Source of the DNA: Mucilaginibacter phenanthrenivorans
GTDB taxonomy: Bacteria; Bacteroidota; Bacteroidia; Sphingobacteriales; Sphingobacteriaceae
Direction of reading: 5' to 3'
Length of the DNA stretch: 64,000 bases
NCBI RefSeq assembly: GCF_024721155.1
Contig: NZ_JAHVAP010000008.1
Location: forward strand, 186,001 to 250,000
In this document: positions 55,301-64,000 of the stretch, piece after piece
Layout of the letters: the number at the start of each line of letters is the position of its first letter
How positions within the stretch are numbered: position 1 is the stretch's first letter
Position numbers and translations under genes: made by a program
The notes under the pieces: model-generated
The model's database searches: none
Told to the model about the DNA's origin: nothing
What the model saw: the letters and a program-made list of their open reading frames with translations, nothing else

Positions 55301-55596
55301 ATCCAAACCGTAACGGGCGTTTATCAACCCGGTGGATCGAAAACGGCTCGTACCTGAGATTGAAGAACGTGGTTATTGGCTATACCTTACCCCAAAGTAT
55401 ATTGGGTGCTACCGGGACTTCAATCATCAAACGTTTGAGATTGTATGCATCAAGCCAAAACTTGTTAACAATTACAGGTTACAAAGGCTACGATCCGGAG
55501 ATAGGTTCTAAAAACGGAACGCTAACTAATGGGGTTGATTTTGGACAATACCCCTCTGCACGCACATTTCAGATGGGATTACAGGCTGGATTTTAA
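52393..55596 (+). CDS. susC: SusC/RagA family TonB-linked transporter of the xylan locus
   Basis: A 1067-residue outer-membrane oligosaccharide transporter. Signal peptide (about 1-33, ending TAIAN); carboxypeptidase-regulatory-like domain (about 50-130, ITGTVTDEAGLPLPGVTVR); plug with NEVVVVGYGSQRR (the TonB-box-like consensus), PLYVVDGFP and ASAAAIYGSRATNGVIIITT, the textbook SusC motif; barrel ending MGLQAGF. It is first in an operon with the SusD gene 24 bases downstream. LacI operator 5 and a direct repeat precede it. Given the neighbouring GH115, GH43, GH8 and CE15 genes it most likely imports decorated xylo-oligosaccharides. Confidence 0.96.
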   Translation: MNCYLQNKKIKLYLMLTGAFLAIALFANTAIANTHLNASLTSSRAEKPPVKITGTVTDEAGLPLPGVTVRIKGSTNAVATTSDGKFTISSENPNDILVFTYVSFVTQEVPINGRTEISVKLKSSNQALNEVVVVGYGSQRRAEVTGAISSVSGPTLTSLPTAGIDEALQGRVSGLSVTNNGSPGTSPLVVIRGISSISFASDPLYVVDGFPIKGGLTSFDARDVESVQVLKDASAAAIYGSRATNGVIIITTKKGTRNGKVGITFNSYVGVQSPSKYLDLLNTNQYVQYATALDGAGSLPPRLQSANFNLPIYAGASQTYAQTNTDWQRAYFKSNAILTSSNFALNGGNDVSRFYSSAGYFKQDGIAQGLSYQRINYRINSDHIINKFFTVGENLYIAGDVQHYDATGGNRTPLANVIRFQPYLPVHDPTTLGGFRGPISSFDGSDPTNPVEAALIGVNRKNTTNIMGTIYATLNFTSWLRFTSTFGGNYINGLQYNYTPIYNDGGTLNAATASIAYQRQTVFDRLYTQQLSFDRTFGKHHITAIAVYETQGAHYITDTESGNQSLNTIKTLPAGSTNVAATNINEDNYLVSYVGRATYDFGGKYLLNASIRRDGLSIWAPGHKYANFPAVSAGWNISQEDFMKDNKTISELKLRGGYGVTGVNPNSLGNYPYLSPVQLDGAFYPIGNGSIGNANSSYTNGLTNPNLNWEKTKQLNFGVDLGLLNNKITIVAEYYRRQTDNLILNVPTPPSQGFQGSGSLQNIASMRNTGIELQVGYHKTSGDFKYDITGLISGVRNKVLALQTATASLPSGSDADFGGGDAFTNTTVGQSIQYFYGWIKQGIFQNQAQIDALNAQAVAKHGAGAVYQTNAAPGDLMFKDINGDGVIDANDRTNIGSFLPKFTYSLNYNASYKNFDFAIFFQGVQGNKVLNALRIIEEGMPRLFNSDTKVLDAWTPTNTNTDMPRTVSGDPNRNGRLSTRWIENGSYLRLKNVVIGYTLPQSILGATGTSIIKRLRLYASSQNLLTITGYKGYDPEIGSKNGTLTNGVDFGQYPSARTFQMGLQAGF

Positions 55597-55620
55597 TAAG
55601 ACATTTTTAATAAAAAAGAT

Positions 55621-57168
55621 ATGAAAAAAATAAAAATTTATGCGGTAACGCTTATAGCAAGTGTTATAGCAGTGGTGGTGATCCTTTCGTGCAATAAGGA
55701 TAAACTGAATACGATAAACGGTAACGTAGTAGCAACAACCGACTATTTTAACACATCGGGCCAATTGCTTGAGGCTGTAAATGCAGCTTACGGCGCATGG
55801 AGAGGATCAAATCTTGTAGCCAGGGAATGGTTCTTTCTGCATGACCTGCGGAGTGACGATGTGTCTACAGGTGGAAGCCAACTGGAAGCTCCGCGCTACC
55901 AAATATTATTAGGCGTTGTTGACCCGTCGAACCCGATAATGAATGCAAACTGGAATAACCTTTACACTGTTATTCACAGGGCAAATACCGTTACAGATAA
56001 CGCGCCCTTAATTAAGGATAACCCTGATCTGGTAAAAAGAATTGTTGGGGAGGCCGAATTTTTGAGGGGTTGGGCTTATTATGACCTGGCCAGTCAATGG
56101 GGGGCAGTTCCAATTTACACAGCTACGGTAAAGGCGCCAACAGATTACAAGCCGAAATCGGCTGCTGCTGATGTTTTTGCCCAGGCAGCTAAGGATCTTC
56201 AGGCCGCCGCGGCCGTGTTGCCCGGTAAGTCGGGTACGGATCTTGGCCGCGCAACTGCTTCTGCTGCAAATGCGATGCTAGCCCGGGTGTTAATGCAAAC
56301 GGGAGATTATGCTGGTGCTAAAGCTGCCTTATTGAAAATTCCAACAACAGGGGCAGACGGCTATCAGCTAACGAACCGCTTCCTTGACAATTTTGAAGAA
56401 GAAACAGAATTTAATAAGGAATCGATATTCGAAGTTATCTATGCCGACAAAGGCGATAATAACTTTAATTGGGGGAGCGGTACCGGCGACGGTGCAACAG
56501 CCGATCAAACTACTGTGCGTAACCAGGAATATAACCCGATAGGATGGCGTAACCTGGTACCATCGGACAAGTTGCTGAATGAGTTTGAAAGTACTGTTAC
56601 TGGCGCTGCAAAGACAGACCCAAGATATTCATACACTGTATACCAAACAGGAGATAAATTTGATAATAATACCGCTACCTTAGTAGATGCGGATCAGAAT
56701 GGTAATTCGTCAACAGTACACGGTGTTAAGATCAAAGTTGGCTGGCGCAAATTTCAATTAATCTATAAGGAAGACAGGGCGACAGCATCATTCCACCCGG
56801 GTAGCAATAACCAAAGAATATTGCGGTATGCGGAAGTTTTGTTAATGCTGGCCGAATGTGAAAACGAGCTTGGTAATACTGCCGCAGCAGTGGGTTATTT
56901 AAACCAGGTTAGGGCGAGAGCAGATGTAGCAATGCCACCTTATCCAACCGCCCAATTTCCTGTAACTACCAAAGCCGACATTGTAAAGGCAATTATGCAC
57001 GAAAAAACAGCGGAAATGGCCGATGAAGAGGTTCGGAATGTTGACATATTGCGCTGGAGAAAAAAAGGGTATTTTACTACAGAGCCGCTATCCTGGTATA
57101 CGGCTGCTAAAGAATTTTTACCTATACCTCAATCAGAGATCGATAACAATCCAAAAATCAATAATTGA
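55621..57168 (+). CDS. susD: SusD/RagB family glycan-binding lipoprotein of the xylan locus
   Basis: A 515-residue surface lipoprotein. The lipoprotein signal ends VVVILSCNKD (Cys about 24). The SusD fold is seen in AEFLRGWAYYDLASQWGAVP, RATASAANAMLARVLMQTGDY (TPR helices) and the C-terminal RYAEVLLMLAECENELGN plus RNVDILRWRKKG. It pairs with the SusC encoded upstream, forming the lid that captures xylan fragments. Aromatic residues likely form the binding site but cannot be picked by eye. Confidence 0.95.
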   Translation: MKKIKIYAVTLIASVIAVVVILSCNKDKLNTINGNVVATTDYFNTSGQLLEAVNAAYGAWRGSNLVAREWFFLHDLRSDDVSTGGSQLEAPRYQILLGVVDPSNPIMNANWNNLYTVIHRANTVTDNAPLIKDNPDLVKRIVGEAEFLRGWAYYDLASQWGAVPIYTATVKAPTDYKPKSAAADVFAQAAKDLQAAAAVLPGKSGTDLGRATASAANAMLARVLMQTGDYAGAKAALLKIPTTGADGYQLTNRFLDNFEEETEFNKESIFEVIYADKGDNNFNWGSGTGDGATADQTTVRNQEYNPIGWRNLVPSDKLLNEFESTVTGAAKTDPRYSYTVYQTGDKFDNNTATLVDADQNGNSSTVHGVKIKVGWRKFQLIYKEDRATASFHPGSNNQRILRYAEVLLMLAECENELGNTAAAVGYLNQVRARADVAMPPYPTAQFPVTTKADIVKAIMHEKTAEMADEEVRNVDILRWRKKGYFTTEPLSWYTAAKEFLPIPQSEIDNNPKINN

Positions 57169-57202
57169 GATTTAGTTGATTTGTAAATAATTGTTACCGA
57201 TA

Positions 57203-57236
57203 AACAGGTAAGGAGTATAACAACTTCTTACCTGTT
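57203..57236 (+). terminator. Hairpin terminator after susD
   Basis: AACAGGTAAG (57203-57212) pairs with CTTACCTGTT (57227-57236), and three further pairs (one G-T) extend the stem inward to 13 bp with an 8-base loop. It lies 35 bases after the SusD stop. The T-run is weak (GTTATTTG), so some read-through into the next gene is possible. Confidence 0.6.
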
Positions 57237-57295
57237 GTTATTTGTATTACACATGACGATGGCTCCATGTATGTTATTAAAATCTGTTAAGTAAT

Positions 57296-59506
57296 ATGAT
57301 AGTAAACAGAATTGCTTTTTCATTTTTAGTAATAACCACGCTTTTGTTTTCCTGTATGCATAAGCAGGATTCTAACAGTGAAATGGTTGAGCGTTTGCAA
57401 CAGCAGGATAAGTTTGAAACCAACTCCTCTAATATATATGGCAGTGTAGCTGTTTTGGCGCATTTGGATTCGCTTATCGCATCGGCACCAAACGGTGCTG
57501 GTCTATTACAATTTAACATCGATAAAGCAAATACATTACTGCAATTGGGCCGTGAACGTCAGGCCGTCCGAATACTGGATAGCCTGAACAAAACTTTTAT
57601 TCCTGATTATTTAAACCGGCAAACCGTGGTTAAAACTTTGGCACTTGCTTACCTGCGCCTGGGCGAACGCACTAATTGTATAATTAATCATTCGGCAGAA
57701 TCCTGTCTTTTTCCAATTCGGGGGAGCGGCGTGCATATGGATAAATCAGGGTCGGAACAGGCAATAGCGCTGTATGAAAAAATCCTTAAGGAGAATCCCG
57801 ACGATTATGAATCCCGCTGGCTGCTTAATATTGCATATATGACAATTGGTTCTTATCCGGGGCGGGTACCGCTTGCCTACCTTTTAAAAATGGATGATAA
57901 GCCGGCGGATACGTCTGTTAAGCCATTTAAGGATGTAGCCATGAATCTTGGCTTAGCAATACGCAAACTGGGAGGTGGTACCATTATTGATGATTTTAAT
58001 AATGATAATTACCCGGATATTATTACAAGTAGTTCGAGCCTTAAAGAGCATATGCATTACTTTCGGAATAACAGGAACGGGACTTTTACGGATCTCGCGG
58101 GGCCATCGGGCCTGGGACGATTCATGGGTGGTCTCAACATAATTCAAACCGACTATAACAATGACGGCCTTAAAGATATTTTTGTTTTAAGAGGCGCCTG
58201 GAAGGGTAAATTCGGAAAGGAACCAAATTCACTACTGCGAAACAACGGGAACGGAACTTTTACCGATGTTACCGTGCAAAGTGGTTTGTTATCCTTGCAT
58301 CCCACTCAAACGGCTACCTGGGCCGATTTTAATAATGACGGCTGGCTGGATGTTTTTATTGGAAACGAAAGTGAAGATGGTGACGTTAACCCAAGCGAGT
58401 TGTACATCAACAACAAAAATGGAACTTTCACCGAAATGGCCGCGCAGGCGGGCTGCGATATAAAACTGTTTGTAAAAGGCGTCAGTTCCGGTGACTATGA
58501 TAATGATGGTCGTACCGATTTGTTTATTTCAACAATGAACGGCCGAAAGGTGTTGTTAAAAAACATCACCGAGAAAAACGGCCCGGTAAGGTTTAAGGAT
58601 GTTACACAGCAAGCCAATTTAGGAAACAAGGGTCCCGGAACATTTGCCACCTGGTTTTGGGATTATGATAATGATGGCTGGCCGGATATTTTGGTTTGCG
58701 GCTATGGCAACAGGTTCCCGATAGCCGAAGCAGCCGGTGCCGAAGCATTGAACCGCTATAAAGGTGATAACGGAAAGGTGATCTTGTACCATAATCAACA
58801 CGATGGAACATTTAAGGATGTTTCGAAGGAAGCTGGTTTGGATAAAATTTCCTTTGCTATGGGCGCCAATTTCGGAGATATTAATAACGATGGTTTTCTT
58901 GACTTTTACCTGGGTACCGGCAACCCAATGTTTACTTCCCTTGTTCCAAATAAACTTTATGAAAACGAAGGGGCGCACCGTTTTGTTGACATAACCAGCC
59001 CTGCCCGTGTGGGCAGTTTGCAAAAAGGGCATGGAATATCCTTTGCTGACATGGACAATGATGGCAATGAGGACATTTTAATAAACCAGGGGGGCGCGTT
59101 TCCCGGCGATGCATATCAAAATGCATTATTTATAAATCCCGGGCAAGGCAACAATCATTGGGTGAATATTTTGCTGCAGGGTTCGGTTTCGAACAGGGCG
59201 GCAATAGGAGCCAGGTTGAAAATTACTTTTACCGAAAATGGCAAAGCGAGAAATGTTTTCAGGGATGTTAATTCCGGCGGCAGCTTTGGCTCCAATCCAT
59301 TAATGCAGCACGTAGGGCTGGGGTCATCAACAAAAATAGAAAAATTGGAAATTACATGGCCGGTAACGGGTATTATACAACGCTTTACCAATATTGCCGC
59401 CGGTGAGAATATAAAGATCCAGGAGGGTAACAGTAAAATTGTCACGTATAAATTATCAAAATTTAATTTCAGTTATCTGCCAATGTCAAATATGCCAATG
59501 AATTAG
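57296..59506 (+). CDS. VCBS/FG-GAP seven-bladed propeller lipoprotein with ASPIC/UnbV domain
   Basis: A 736-residue lipoprotein: signal with lipobox TTLLFSCMHK (Cys about 20). Residues about 60-195 contain TPR-like helices (QFNIDKANTLLQLGRERQAV, ALYEKILKENPDDYESRWL). A beta-propeller follows with exactly seven DxxNDGxxD-type calcium-binding motifs (DDFNNDNYPDI, DYNNDGLKDI, DFNNDGWLDV, DYDNDGRTDL, DYDNDGWPDI, DINNDGFLDF, DMDNDGNEDI). Residues about 620-715 form the ASPIC/UnbV domain (AAIGARLKITF, LEITWP). Such CRTAC-type proteins are common beside Bacteroidota SusCD pairs, yet their function is unknown; surface glycan or protein binding is a guess. It lies between susD and the HTCS gene. Confidence 0.88.
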   Translation: MIVNRIAFSFLVITTLLFSCMHKQDSNSEMVERLQQQDKFETNSSNIYGSVAVLAHLDSLIASAPNGAGLLQFNIDKANTLLQLGRERQAVRILDSLNKTFIPDYLNRQTVVKTLALAYLRLGERTNCIINHSAESCLFPIRGSGVHMDKSGSEQAIALYEKILKENPDDYESRWLLNIAYMTIGSYPGRVPLAYLLKMDDKPADTSVKPFKDVAMNLGLAIRKLGGGTIIDDFNNDNYPDIITSSSSLKEHMHYFRNNRNGTFTDLAGPSGLGRFMGGLNIIQTDYNNDGLKDIFVLRGAWKGKFGKEPNSLLRNNGNGTFTDVTVQSGLLSLHPTQTATWADFNNDGWLDVFIGNESEDGDVNPSELYINNKNGTFTEMAAQAGCDIKLFVKGVSSGDYDNDGRTDLFISTMNGRKVLLKNITEKNGPVRFKDVTQQANLGNKGPGTFATWFWDYDNDGWPDILVCGYGNRFPIAEAAGAEALNRYKGDNGKVILYHNQHDGTFKDVSKEAGLDKISFAMGANFGDINNDGFLDFYLGTGNPMFTSLVPNKLYENEGAHRFVDITSPARVGSLQKGHGISFADMDNDGNEDILINQGGAFPGDAYQNALFINPGQGNNHWVNILLQGSVSNRAAIGARLKITFTENGKARNVFRDVNSGGSFGSNPLMQHVGLGSSTKIEKLEITWPVTGIIQRFTNIAAGENIKIQEGNSKIVTYKLSKFNFSYLPMSNMPMN

Positions 59507-59705
59507 TGATTTGATTCCCCACCAAGATCTTCGGAATTTTGCCACACTTAATAATGTTATCCATTCCCAATAATTGATAATATTAATGTAAATTTACAAA
59601 TAGTTAACCTTTATAAGCTTTTAATATTTACCCGCTGAAACGTCAAAATCAGGCATAGTAATTAATGCCGGACTATTTTACGCATCGGCATTTTTCCAAA
59701 TCTTT

Positions 59706-62700
59706 ATGACGAAAAGTTTACTGGGGATTTGTTTGATATTTTTGTTTATACAAAATGCAGCGATAGCACAGGAGGATCAGTATCAATTTTCACGCCTGAA
59801 CATCGAAAATGGCCTGTCGAATAATAGGGTAATTTGTATTTACAAGGATGTTAAGGGTTTCATGTGGTTCGGTACAAAATCCGGGCTTAATCGTTATGAT
59901 GGATATAATTTTAAGGTTTTTAAGCACGATATAAATAATCAATCGTCCATTAACGACGATTATATTGAAGGCATCACAACGGGACCGGATAACAAATTAT
60001 GGATAAAAAACCGGAAGGGCTTCGATATCTACGATCCGGTAACTGATCGCTTTGACCACCACATTAAGGCAGCTCTACGGCGCTATTCTATCCCTGATTC
60101 ACTTATTACTACACTAATACAGGACCGCTATGGAAATTTTTGGTTTATGCACGTTAGCAAAGGGCTTTATGTGTACAACCCTGGTGTCAAAAAAGCGACG
60201 CACCTGGAGCATCTGAAAAATGACACCACTTCTCTTCATGCCGGCATTGGTGCAAATATGGCCCAGGATTCTGAAGGCAACATTTGGGTGATATATAATG
60301 ATGGTGTGCTGGAAAAGATCAACCATGTTACCCACAAGGTTATAACCCGGATAAATGCCATCGGCAAGACTTATCCCGGCGAATTGATCGATTACCATAT
60401 AAGTGTTGATGGGCAAAACGACATATGGGCATTTGCTCCCTTGCGTGCAAATGGTGTGTTTTATGTTAACCCCGCTAAAAATTCGTGTACCCAGCTAGGA
60501 AAGGATATAGGAACCATAAAAATCAGCTCAAATATTGTGTTTAATGTTCTTCAGGATGACAAAGGCCTGATGTGGATTGTTACCGATCATGGAGGGATAA
60601 ATCTTTTGGATAAAAAAACATTTAAGTCCAGGGAAATTACCAGCAGGCCCAATGATAACAAAAGTTTAAGCCAGGATTGTATTATATCATCTTATAAGGA
60701 TAATGCTAATATCATCTGGCTTGGAACCTTCAAAAAGGGAATATGCTATTATCATCGCGGCATCATTAAATTCCCGCTTTTTCGTCACGAATCATCAGTA
60801 AGCAACTCATTAAGCTACGACGATGTCAACCGGTTCCTGGAGGATAAAAAGGGTAATATCTGGATTGGCAGTAACGGAGGCGGCTTAATTTACTTTAACA
60901 GGCAAACCGGCAGTTTTACAACTTATAAGCATAATGATGCCGACCCGGGTAGTTTAGCTAATGATGTAGTTGCCAGCCTTTGCGTGGATCATTACGGAAA
61001 ACTTTGGATAGGGACTTATTTTGGTGGTTTGGATTGTTTTGACGGTAAAACTTTTACGCACTACAAGCATTCGGCAAAGGACAACACAACCATATCAGAC
61101 AATAGCATTTGGGAACTTATGGAGGACTCAAAGAACCGGCTATGGGTTGGTACTTTATCTGGTGGCTTAAATATGTTTGATCAGAAAAAAAAGACCTTCA
61201 TTCATTATCCCCCGGGGTTACCCAATTCGGTTCCCAATCCTTATGTGTCTGGCCTACTTGAGGATGACAATGGGGATATTTGGGTGGCCACCTACAATGG
61301 ACTGGCGGTATTGCAAAATCACACCAACAGGTTTATTTATTATAAGCATAACGAGGCCGATAAGCAAAGTCTTATAAATAACAACGTATCAAACCTGATG
61401 ATGGATAGCCGGAGGCTTATTTGGGTAGCAACCAACGAAGGGCTAAGCATGTACAACCCCAAAACAAATAAGTTTAAAAGTTTCCGACAGGCGGATGGAC
61501 TTCCATCAAACGCAGTGTTGACAGTTGTTGAGGACGATAACCATAACTTGTGGATGAGCACCCCCAACGGGCTTTCAAATATGATCATCAGTAAACGAGA
61601 TGGTCGACTTGATTTTCAGTTCAAAAACTACGACCAGACTGATGGCTTGCAAGGGCGGGAATTTAATGAGGATGCTGCACTTAGAACCAGGAAGGGTGAA
61701 CTGATTTTTGGTGGCCCCAATGGGTTTAATTTATTTAAGCCGGAGGATATCAAGTCTGCAAAGGAAAAGCCGGTTTTGGTACTTACAGATTTTCAATTAT
61801 TTAATAAAAGTATTCACGCCGGCGAGAAAGTAAACCACCATGTGATCCTTACGCACTCAATTACCGAAACAAAAGAAATTACCTTGAATAATGATGAGAA
61901 CGTTTTTTCGATCGAGTTTGCGGCGGTCAATTTTTTCAATCCTGCCAAAATAAAACACGCGTATAAGCTGGACGGTTTTGACAAGGACTGGGTTATGGCC
62001 AATGAAAAGGTAAGAAATGCAAACTATACGAACCTTGACCCTGGATCTTATACTTTTAGATTGAAGGCAGCGGGTGAAGACGGCAAATGGAGTAAAAACG
62101 AGATTGCTTTAAAAATAACCGTTTTGCCACCGATATGGCGCACTCCGATAGCCTATTTATTTTACGTAGTATGTTTTATAGGCTTTTTATTATACCTGCG
62201 CTACCGGGGCATCAAAAAGCTAAGGGCCAATTTCCTGATTGAGCAGGAAAGGCAGGAAGCCCACCGGATGCACGAGCTCGACTTGATAAAAATCAAGTTT
62301 TTCACAAATGTAAGCCACGAGTTTCGTACGCCACTATCACTGATATTGGCGCCGCTTGACAGTCTTTTAAAACAGCAGTTCAATGACGATTTGAGGCGCC
62401 AGCTGCAAATGATAAATCGTAATGCCAGGCGTCTTCTAAATTTAGTGAATCAGCTGCTTGATTTTAGAAAAATGGAAGAGCATGAACTTAAACTAAACAG
62501 CAGGAAGGCGAATATTATCCAATTTATTGAAGAGGCAGCTTACTCGTTTTCAGACATAGCCGAAAACAAAGGGATCGCGCTAAGCTTTCATACCCAAATA
62601 GATTCCCTTTTTACAAGTTTTGACCACGATAAAATAGAACGGGTGTTTTTTAACCTATTGTCTAACGCGTTTAAATTTACGCCCGAGGGTGGCAAAGTAG

Positions 62701-63884
62701 GGGTAAGGCTTTCATTAGAAGATAAGTTGACTGCACGGAAGATGTTGAAGATCGAGGTGATTGATAATGGCATCGGCATTCCGGAAGCAAAGAAGGAAAA
62801 GATCTTTGACCGGTTTTTTCAAAATGATATTCCAGGTTCAATGGTTAACCAGGGAAGCGGGATCGGGCTGGCAATAACCAGGGAGTTTGTGCTATTGCAC
62901 CAGGGATCCATAACAGTAGAAAGCCAGCCGGGTAGGGGCAGTCGTTTTATTATATCGCTGCCGGTAAACCCTGGGCATATTTTGCAGGATACAGATAAGA
63001 ATATAATTATAAGCCACGATAGCGAGTTGTTTGCCAATGGAATATTGGAACCCGGCAAGAAAGGCCCTGTTGTTCAACGGATGATGCATGATCTTAAAAA
63101 ACCGGTAATACTTATAGTAGAAGACAGCGAGGATTTCAGGTTTTATTTAAAGGATAATTTAAAGGAGCATTTTCAAATTTTGGAAGCCTCCAATGGAAGA
63201 GACGGATGGCAAAAGGCGCTATCGGGGCACCCTAATTTGATAGTTAGTGATATCAGTATGCCCGAAATGAACGGTATTGAACTGTGCCGGAAAATTAAGG
63301 CCGACAGCAGGACGTCACATATTCCCTTAATTTTGTTGACAGCTTTGACCGGGAGTGAATCGCAGTTAAAGGGATTTGAAACGGGAGCCAATGATTATTT
63401 GACAAAACCGTTCAATTTCGAAATCTTATTGTCGAGGATCAGGAATTTGCTTAGTCTGCAAAACACGTTAAAGAAAACATATCAGAAACAGTTAGACGTA
63501 AATTCAGCGGTCTTTTCAACCAATGTAGCCGATGAGAAATTCATGAAGGATATTTTGAAGTTTATCGACAAAAGAATGGCTGATCCCAACTATTCGGTGG
63601 AGGAATTAAGTTCGGACATGGCCATGAGCAGGGTAACGCTTTACCGCAAAGTTTTGCAGATGACCGAACGGACACCCTTAGAGTTTATCAAGCTAATGCG
63701 GTTGAAGCAGAGCGCCCAACTCCTTGAAAAAAGCCAGTTGAACATTGCAGAAATTGCCTACAAGGTTGGCTTTAACAACCCCAAATATTTTGCCAAGTCG
63801 TTTAAACTGGAATTTGACAAGTTGCCCAGCGATTATAGAAATGATCTGCAGCAAAAAAATCACGAGCTGATTGTTGTAAAATAA
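59706..63884 (+). CDS. Hybrid two-component system regulator (HTCS)
   Basis: A 1392-residue single-protein sensor-regulator in the inner membrane. In order: signal peptide (1-21, ending AIAQ); two propellers of two-component-regulator repeats (about 30-720, LNIENGLSNNRVICI start, NIWIGS repeats); Y_Y_Y domain (about 735-805); one helix (about 812-832); HisKA with His871 in NVSHEFRTPLSLIL; HATPase (FFNLLSNAFKFTPEGG, DNGIGIP); receiver with Asp1182 in VSDISMPEMNG; C-terminal AraC helix-turn-helix (about 1290-1385, MSRVTLYRKVLQMT, NIAEIAYKVGFNNPKYFAKSF). HTCS proteins bind an oligosaccharide in the periplasm and activate the matching susC promoter. It should activate the xylan susCD operon, alongside LacI control. 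Confidence 0.96.
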   Translation: MTKSLLGICLIFLFIQNAAIAQEDQYQFSRLNIENGLSNNRVICIYKDVKGFMWFGTKSGLNRYDGYNFKVFKHDINNQSSINDDYIEGITTGPDNKLWIKNRKGFDIYDPVTDRFDHHIKAALRRYSIPDSLITTLIQDRYGNFWFMHVSKGLYVYNPGVKKATHLEHLKNDTTSLHAGIGANMAQDSEGNIWVIYNDGVLEKINHVTHKVITRINAIGKTYPGELIDYHISVDGQNDIWAFAPLRANGVFYVNPAKNSCTQLGKDIGTIKISSNIVFNVLQDDKGLMWIVTDHGGINLLDKKTFKSREITSRPNDNKSLSQDCIISSYKDNANIIWLGTFKKGICYYHRGIIKFPLFRHESSVSNSLSYDDVNRFLEDKKGNIWIGSNGGGLIYFNRQTGSFTTYKHNDADPGSLANDVVASLCVDHYGKLWIGTYFGGLDCFDGKTFTHYKHSAKDNTTISDNSIWELMEDSKNRLWVGTLSGGLNMFDQKKKTFIHYPPGLPNSVPNPYVSGLLEDDNGDIWVATYNGLAVLQNHTNRFIYYKHNEADKQSLINNNVSNLMMDSRRLIWVATNEGLSMYNPKTNKFKSFRQADGLPSNAVLTVVEDDNHNLWMSTPNGLSNMIISKRDGRLDFQFKNYDQTDGLQGREFNEDAALRTRKGELIFGGPNGFNLFKPEDIKSAKEKPVLVLTDFQLFNKSIHAGEKVNHHVILTHSITETKEITLNNDENVFSIEFAAVNFFNPAKIKHAYKLDGFDKDWVMANEKVRNANYTNLDPGSYTFRLKAAGEDGKWSKNEIALKITVLPPIWRTPIAYLFYVVCFIGFLLYLRYRGIKKLRANFLIEQERQEAHRMHELDLIKIKFFTNVSHEFRTPLSLILAPLDSLLKQQFNDDLRRQLQMINRNARRLLNLVNQLLDFRKMEEHELKLNSRKANIIQFIEEAAYSFSDIAENKGIALSFHTQIDSLFTSFDHDKIERVFFNLLSNAFKFTPEGGKVGVRLSLEDKLTARKMLKIEVIDNGIGIPEAKKEKIFDRFFQNDIPGSMVNQGSGIGLAITREFVLLHQGSITVESQPGRGSRFIISLPVNPGHILQDTDKNIIISHDSELFANGILEPGKKGPVVQRMMHDLKKPVILIVEDSEDFRFYLKDNLKEHFQILEASNGRDGWQKALSGHPNLIVSDISMPEMNGIELCRKIKADSRTSHIPLILLTALTGSESQLKGFETGANDYLTKPFNFEILLSRIRNLLSLQNTLKKTYQKQLDVNSAVFSTNVADEKFMKDILKFIDKRMADPNYSVEELSSDMAMSRVTLYRKVLQMTERTPLEFIKLMRLKQSAQLLEKSQLNIAEIAYKVGFNNPKYFAKSFKLEFDKLPSDYRNDLQQKNHELIVVK

Positions 63885-63939
63885 AATTGCATAATTTATT
63901 GCATTAAACTTTTCAACAACCGTTCAGCGCGTAATACAC

Positions 63940-64000
63940 TTAGATAGTTTTTTTTAATAAATCGTCGATGATGGCAGACATTTTCTTTTCAAAATCATCA
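63940..64000 (-). CDS. C-terminal end of a minus-strand gene running off the window
   Basis: A minus-strand open frame from the window edge to a TAA at 63940-63942 encodes DDFEKKMSAIIDDLLKKTI. The amphipathic, Lys/Asp-rich helix is a credible protein C-terminus, convergent with the HTCS gene, with 55 bases between stops. Only 19 codons are visible, so the product cannot be named. Confidence 0.4.
   Translation of the reverse strand, partial: DDFEKKMSAIIDDLLKKTI

Overview
The window comes from a Bacteroidota chromosome, most likely a soil or plant-associated member of the Sphingobacteriaceae close to Mucilaginibacter. That placement is an inference from gene content, with no database search behind it. 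The support is two SusC/SusD pairs, a hybrid two-component regulator with a periplasmic propeller, a TonB receptor/DUF4249 pair, many secreted glycosidases with signal peptides ending in Ala-Gln, and promoters of the Bacteroidota type (TTTG, about 20 bases, TAnnTTTG). No tRNA, rRNA, CRISPR array, insertion sequence or phage gene was seen.

Layout. Bases 1-5907 (minus strand): an outer-membrane barrel protein and an orphan SusD/SusC pair with no enzymes beside it. Bases 6225-7331: a membrane-anchored di-haem cytochrome resembling thiosulfate dehydrogenase TsdA. Bases 7352-14158: an AraC regulator divergent from an overlapping sugar operon (aldose 1-epimerase, sugar/H+ symporter, large cytoplasmic DUF5107-TPR protein). 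Bases 14186-17160: a LiaF-like protein, then a PiT phosphate transporter with a tandem universal stress protein. Bases 17161-17585 are non-coding but highly structured (perfect 71-bp tandem duplication plus nested inverted repeats) in front of a GH20-like secreted hydrolase. Bases 18769-28456 (minus): a GH106-like rhamnosidase and two co-oriented sensor kinases 11 bp apart. Bases 28690-30779: a wax-synthase-like acyltransferase with a small membrane partner, and an orphan secreted protein. Bases 31035-36578: a LytS/LytTR system followed by a TonB receptor and a DUF4249 lipoprotein. Bases 36709-38714: two small membrane-protein genes and an AlkD-like DNA repair gene.

Bases 38787-63884 form one large locus that reads as a glucuronoxylan utilisation system: LacI repressor, GH115 alpha-glucuronidase, GH43, SDR oxidoreductase, SGNH acetylesterase, CE15 glucuronoyl esterase, GH35-like enzyme, GH8 oligoxylanase, SusC/SusD, a seven-bladed VCBS/ASPIC lipoprotein and a full HTCS regulator. 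Together these could remove glucuronic acid, acetyl and lignin-ester decorations, cleave the backbone, import the oligosaccharides and sense them.

The main discovery is a 16-bp palindrome with core GCAATCGATTGC that occurs five times, only inside this locus. One copy lies between lacI and GH115. At four promoters the outer TTG of the palindrome doubles as the -33 element, with a -7 element 19-21 bases downstream, so a bound LacI repressor would directly cover the promoter. The locus therefore seems to have two layers of control, LacI repression and HTCS activation. Two of its key enzymes, GH115 and GH8, are each broken by an apparent one-base loss in a homopolymer, either real decay or assembly error. 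All positions were worked out by eye.
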